From Alcaligenaceae bacterium (GTDB lineage: Bacteria > Pseudomonadota > Gammaproteobacteria > Burkholderiales > Burkholderiaceae_B), in NCBI GenBank assembly GCA_012512545.1, contig JAAZDZ010000262.1:1-6792 (forward strand): a stretch of DNA of 6,792 nucleotides, read 5' to 3'. Below, in pieces: positions 5,304 to 6,792 of the stretch. The notes beneath the pieces are model-generated. The model saw nothing but the letters and a program-made list of their open reading frames with translations. It was not told the origin of the DNA and made no database searches. A program made the translations under genes and the position numbers. The stretch's first letter is position 1, and the number at the start of each line of letters is the position of its first letter.

Positions 5304-6792
5304 ATGTCCACCAAAATTACGCCTAGTGCTAACCCTAAGTTCACCCCCGAGGTGCCCGCGCTGACCACTAACAGCGTCGCGCACCCCGATACCTGGAACC
5401 CCATTCACCAGACCCTGCTGGACAACACCGTCGCAGTCAGGGACGGCCTGCTTGAGGCGGTCGACGAAATCGACGGCCTGGGCGACCGCGTTGGCGAAAT
5501 CGAGCAGACCAGCTCGAACGGCGTGCAGCGCGCCGTCAAACTAGACTGGTTGTACCGCGACAACCGGATCGCGCACGAACTGTGGGCCCCTGGCTTCACG
5601 TTGATCGATGCCATTGACACGCCGATCATCGAAGGCGTTGCCGGCGACGACTCGGTCGACGTGCAAAGCACTGCTCAGCTGCTGGTCGGCGAATACTACG
5701 TGCTTGCCCAGGATGTAGCGGGCGCTGGCATCGGCGATGACGAAACCGTACGCGCCAGCGAACTGATCCAGTGCTCGGCCATTCTTTCCGATAAGCGAAT
5801 CCGCTTGGCCAACAACTTGACGCGCAGTTTTACGGGTGGCGTGCTGACGCGCTGTTCACTGCACCAAGTCGGCGCGGCATACGCTGAAGGCAGCGTCGGC
5901 GATATCTGGCTTTCCAAGCCCATCAATATCGGCAACGACGCGGAAGGCGGCGCGGTCGTCATTCGTCGCACTCTGAACTCTGGCCTTGCGCGTCTCTACT
6001 TCCGTGACAGCCTTAATCAGAGCTGGGTTGAGCGCAAATGGTCGATGCGTCGACAGGGCGGCGATATTCCCACCGGCTTTGCTGATTACGAGTACGCCTT
6101 GCCTATGCGCGGCGACGGCTCTCTACGCGTGGACGTGGAAGGCGAGCCGATGGTTCTGCAGCACATCGTTTCCATGTCGGCGGGTACCGGCCTTGGCGGC
6201 TTCGCCAATCCTGAAATGCGCCCGGCGACCCCCGTTATCACGGCACCCGGCAATGGCGCGACCGGAATTATGGAGCGGCCAACGCTCGCGATTATCGACT
6301 ACGCCAGCCCGGGCGGAACCCAGCAGGCCGGCATTCAGTTCCAAGTTTCCACGTCTTCGAACTTCCTAACCATTCATCACGATTCGGGCACCCAGGCCGC
6401 TGGCTTGTCGTACTCGATGCCCGCCGCCGTGCTGCAGCTTGATACCACCTACTACGTTCGTGCGCGTGTTGTGGACTCCGCCGGCCTCGTTTCTGATTGG
6501 AGCGCCGCATCCAGCTTTACAACCGACGTATCGTTTTCTTATGTTTCGGCTCCTACTCTCGTATCCCCCGCCAACAATGCGACCGAAGTGGGCGAAACCC
6601 CCACGCTTCAAACTGGCTCATTCTCCACTGTTGGCGGCGAAGATACGCACGCGGCCAGCCAGTGGCAAATCCGCGCCGCATCCGGCACTTGGGCTACCCC
6701 TGTTTGGGATTCTGGTGAAGACGCGGTAAATCTGCTGTCCAGGGTTGTTCCTGCTAATGAATTGGACGCCGGCGGTACGGTGTACTTCATTC
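5304..6792 (+). CDS. Putative tail fibre / receptor-binding protein with FnIII-like repeats (3' end beyond window)
   Basis: An uninterrupted frame of 496 codons runs from the ATG at 5304 through the window end with no stop. Residues 1-43 look like an attachment region (HPDTWNPIHQTLLDNT), followed by a short acidic heptad-like segment (about 47-68, DGLLEAVDEIDGLGDRVGEIEQ), possibly a trimeric coiled coil. Residues about 95-300 form a beta-rich domain I do not recognise (including LLVGEYYVLAQDV and VGDIWLSKPINIG). At about 307-407 there is an Ig/FnIII-like module (TPVITAPGNGATGI, FQVSTSSNF, TTYYVRARVVDSAGLVSDWS, FTT). A second begins near 414 (APTLVSPANNATEVGETPTL, SQWQIRAASGTW, VWDSGE) and is cut by the window. 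It occupies the place of P2 gene H, so a host-recognition fibre is likely, but the sequence is not gpH-like. No chaperone gene is visible yet. Rows 6481-6600 have lower GC than upstream. Confidence 0.7.
   Translation, partial: MSTKITPSANPKFTPEVPALTTNSVAHPDTWNPIHQTLLDNTVAVRDGLLEAVDEIDGLGDRVGEIEQTSSNGVQRAVKLDWLYRDNRIAHELWAPGFTLIDAIDTPIIEGVAGDDSVDVQSTAQLLVGEYYVLAQDVAGAGIGDDETVRASELIQCSAILSDKRIRLANNLTRSFTGGVLTRCSLHQVGAAYAEGSVGDIWLSKPINIGNDAEGGAVVIRRTLNSGLARLYFRDSLNQSWVERKWSMRRQGGDIPTGFADYEYALPMRGDGSLRVDVEGEPMVLQHIVSMSAGTGLGGFANPEMRPATPVITAPGNGATGIMERPTLAIIDYASPGGTQQAGIQFQVSTSSNFLTIHHDSGTQAAGLSYSMPAAVLQLDTTYYVRARVVDSAGLVSDWSAASSFTTDVSFSYVSAPTLVSPANNATEVGETPTLQTGSFSTVGGEDTHAASQWQIRAASGTWATPVWDSGEDAVNLLSRVVPANELDAGGTVYFI

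Overview
This window is one contiguous piece of the late region of a P2-like contractile-tail element (temperate myovirus, prophage, or a related tailocin), with every recognisable gene on the + strand. The base composition is GC-rich, at about two thirds in the rows counted by hand, and the P2-type gene order suggests a high-GC proteobacterial host such as a Pseudomonas, Burkholderia or Bordetella relative. The host cannot be named from sequence alone.

Layout, left to right. Lysis: the 3' end of a DUF3380-type N-acetylmuramidase endolysin (1-359), an inner-membrane spanin Rz (359-811), and an out-of-frame, partly nested outer-membrane spanin lipoprotein Rz1 (615-875). Tail completion: gpR-like (859-1371) and gpS-like (1364-1825). 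A 62-base gap (1826-1887) is the only substantial non-coding stretch and holds a perfect hairpin over the next start codon. Baseplate: gpV spike (1888-2529), gpW/gp25-like wedge (2529-2897), gpJ/gp6-like wedge (2894-3808) and gpI-like protein (3805-4923). Host recognition: a small protein resembling a tail-fibre N-terminal domain (4923-5285) and a long fibre-like protein with fibronectin-III-like repeats (5304 to beyond the window end).

The genes are tightly packed. Most junctions are ATGA, TGATG, TAATG or similar stop/start overlaps, implying one or two long late transcripts with translational coupling. The order lysis-R-S-V-W-J-I-fibre is that of P2. In P2 the V-W-J-I-H-G block has its own late promoter in the S-V gap, so the gap here is the natural place for one, although no promoter or Ogr-type activator site could be recognised.

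The core machinery is of known type. The departures from the P2 plan lie at the distal end: gpI carries a roughly 170-residue C-terminal extension with repeated L(D/N)GxWxL motifs; the tail-fibre N-terminal-like domain stands alone as a 120-residue protein; the fibre has Ig/FnIII-like modules; and the V start codon is buried in a hairpin with no Shine-Dalgarno sequence. No RNA gene, insertion sequence, CRISPR array or attachment site was seen.
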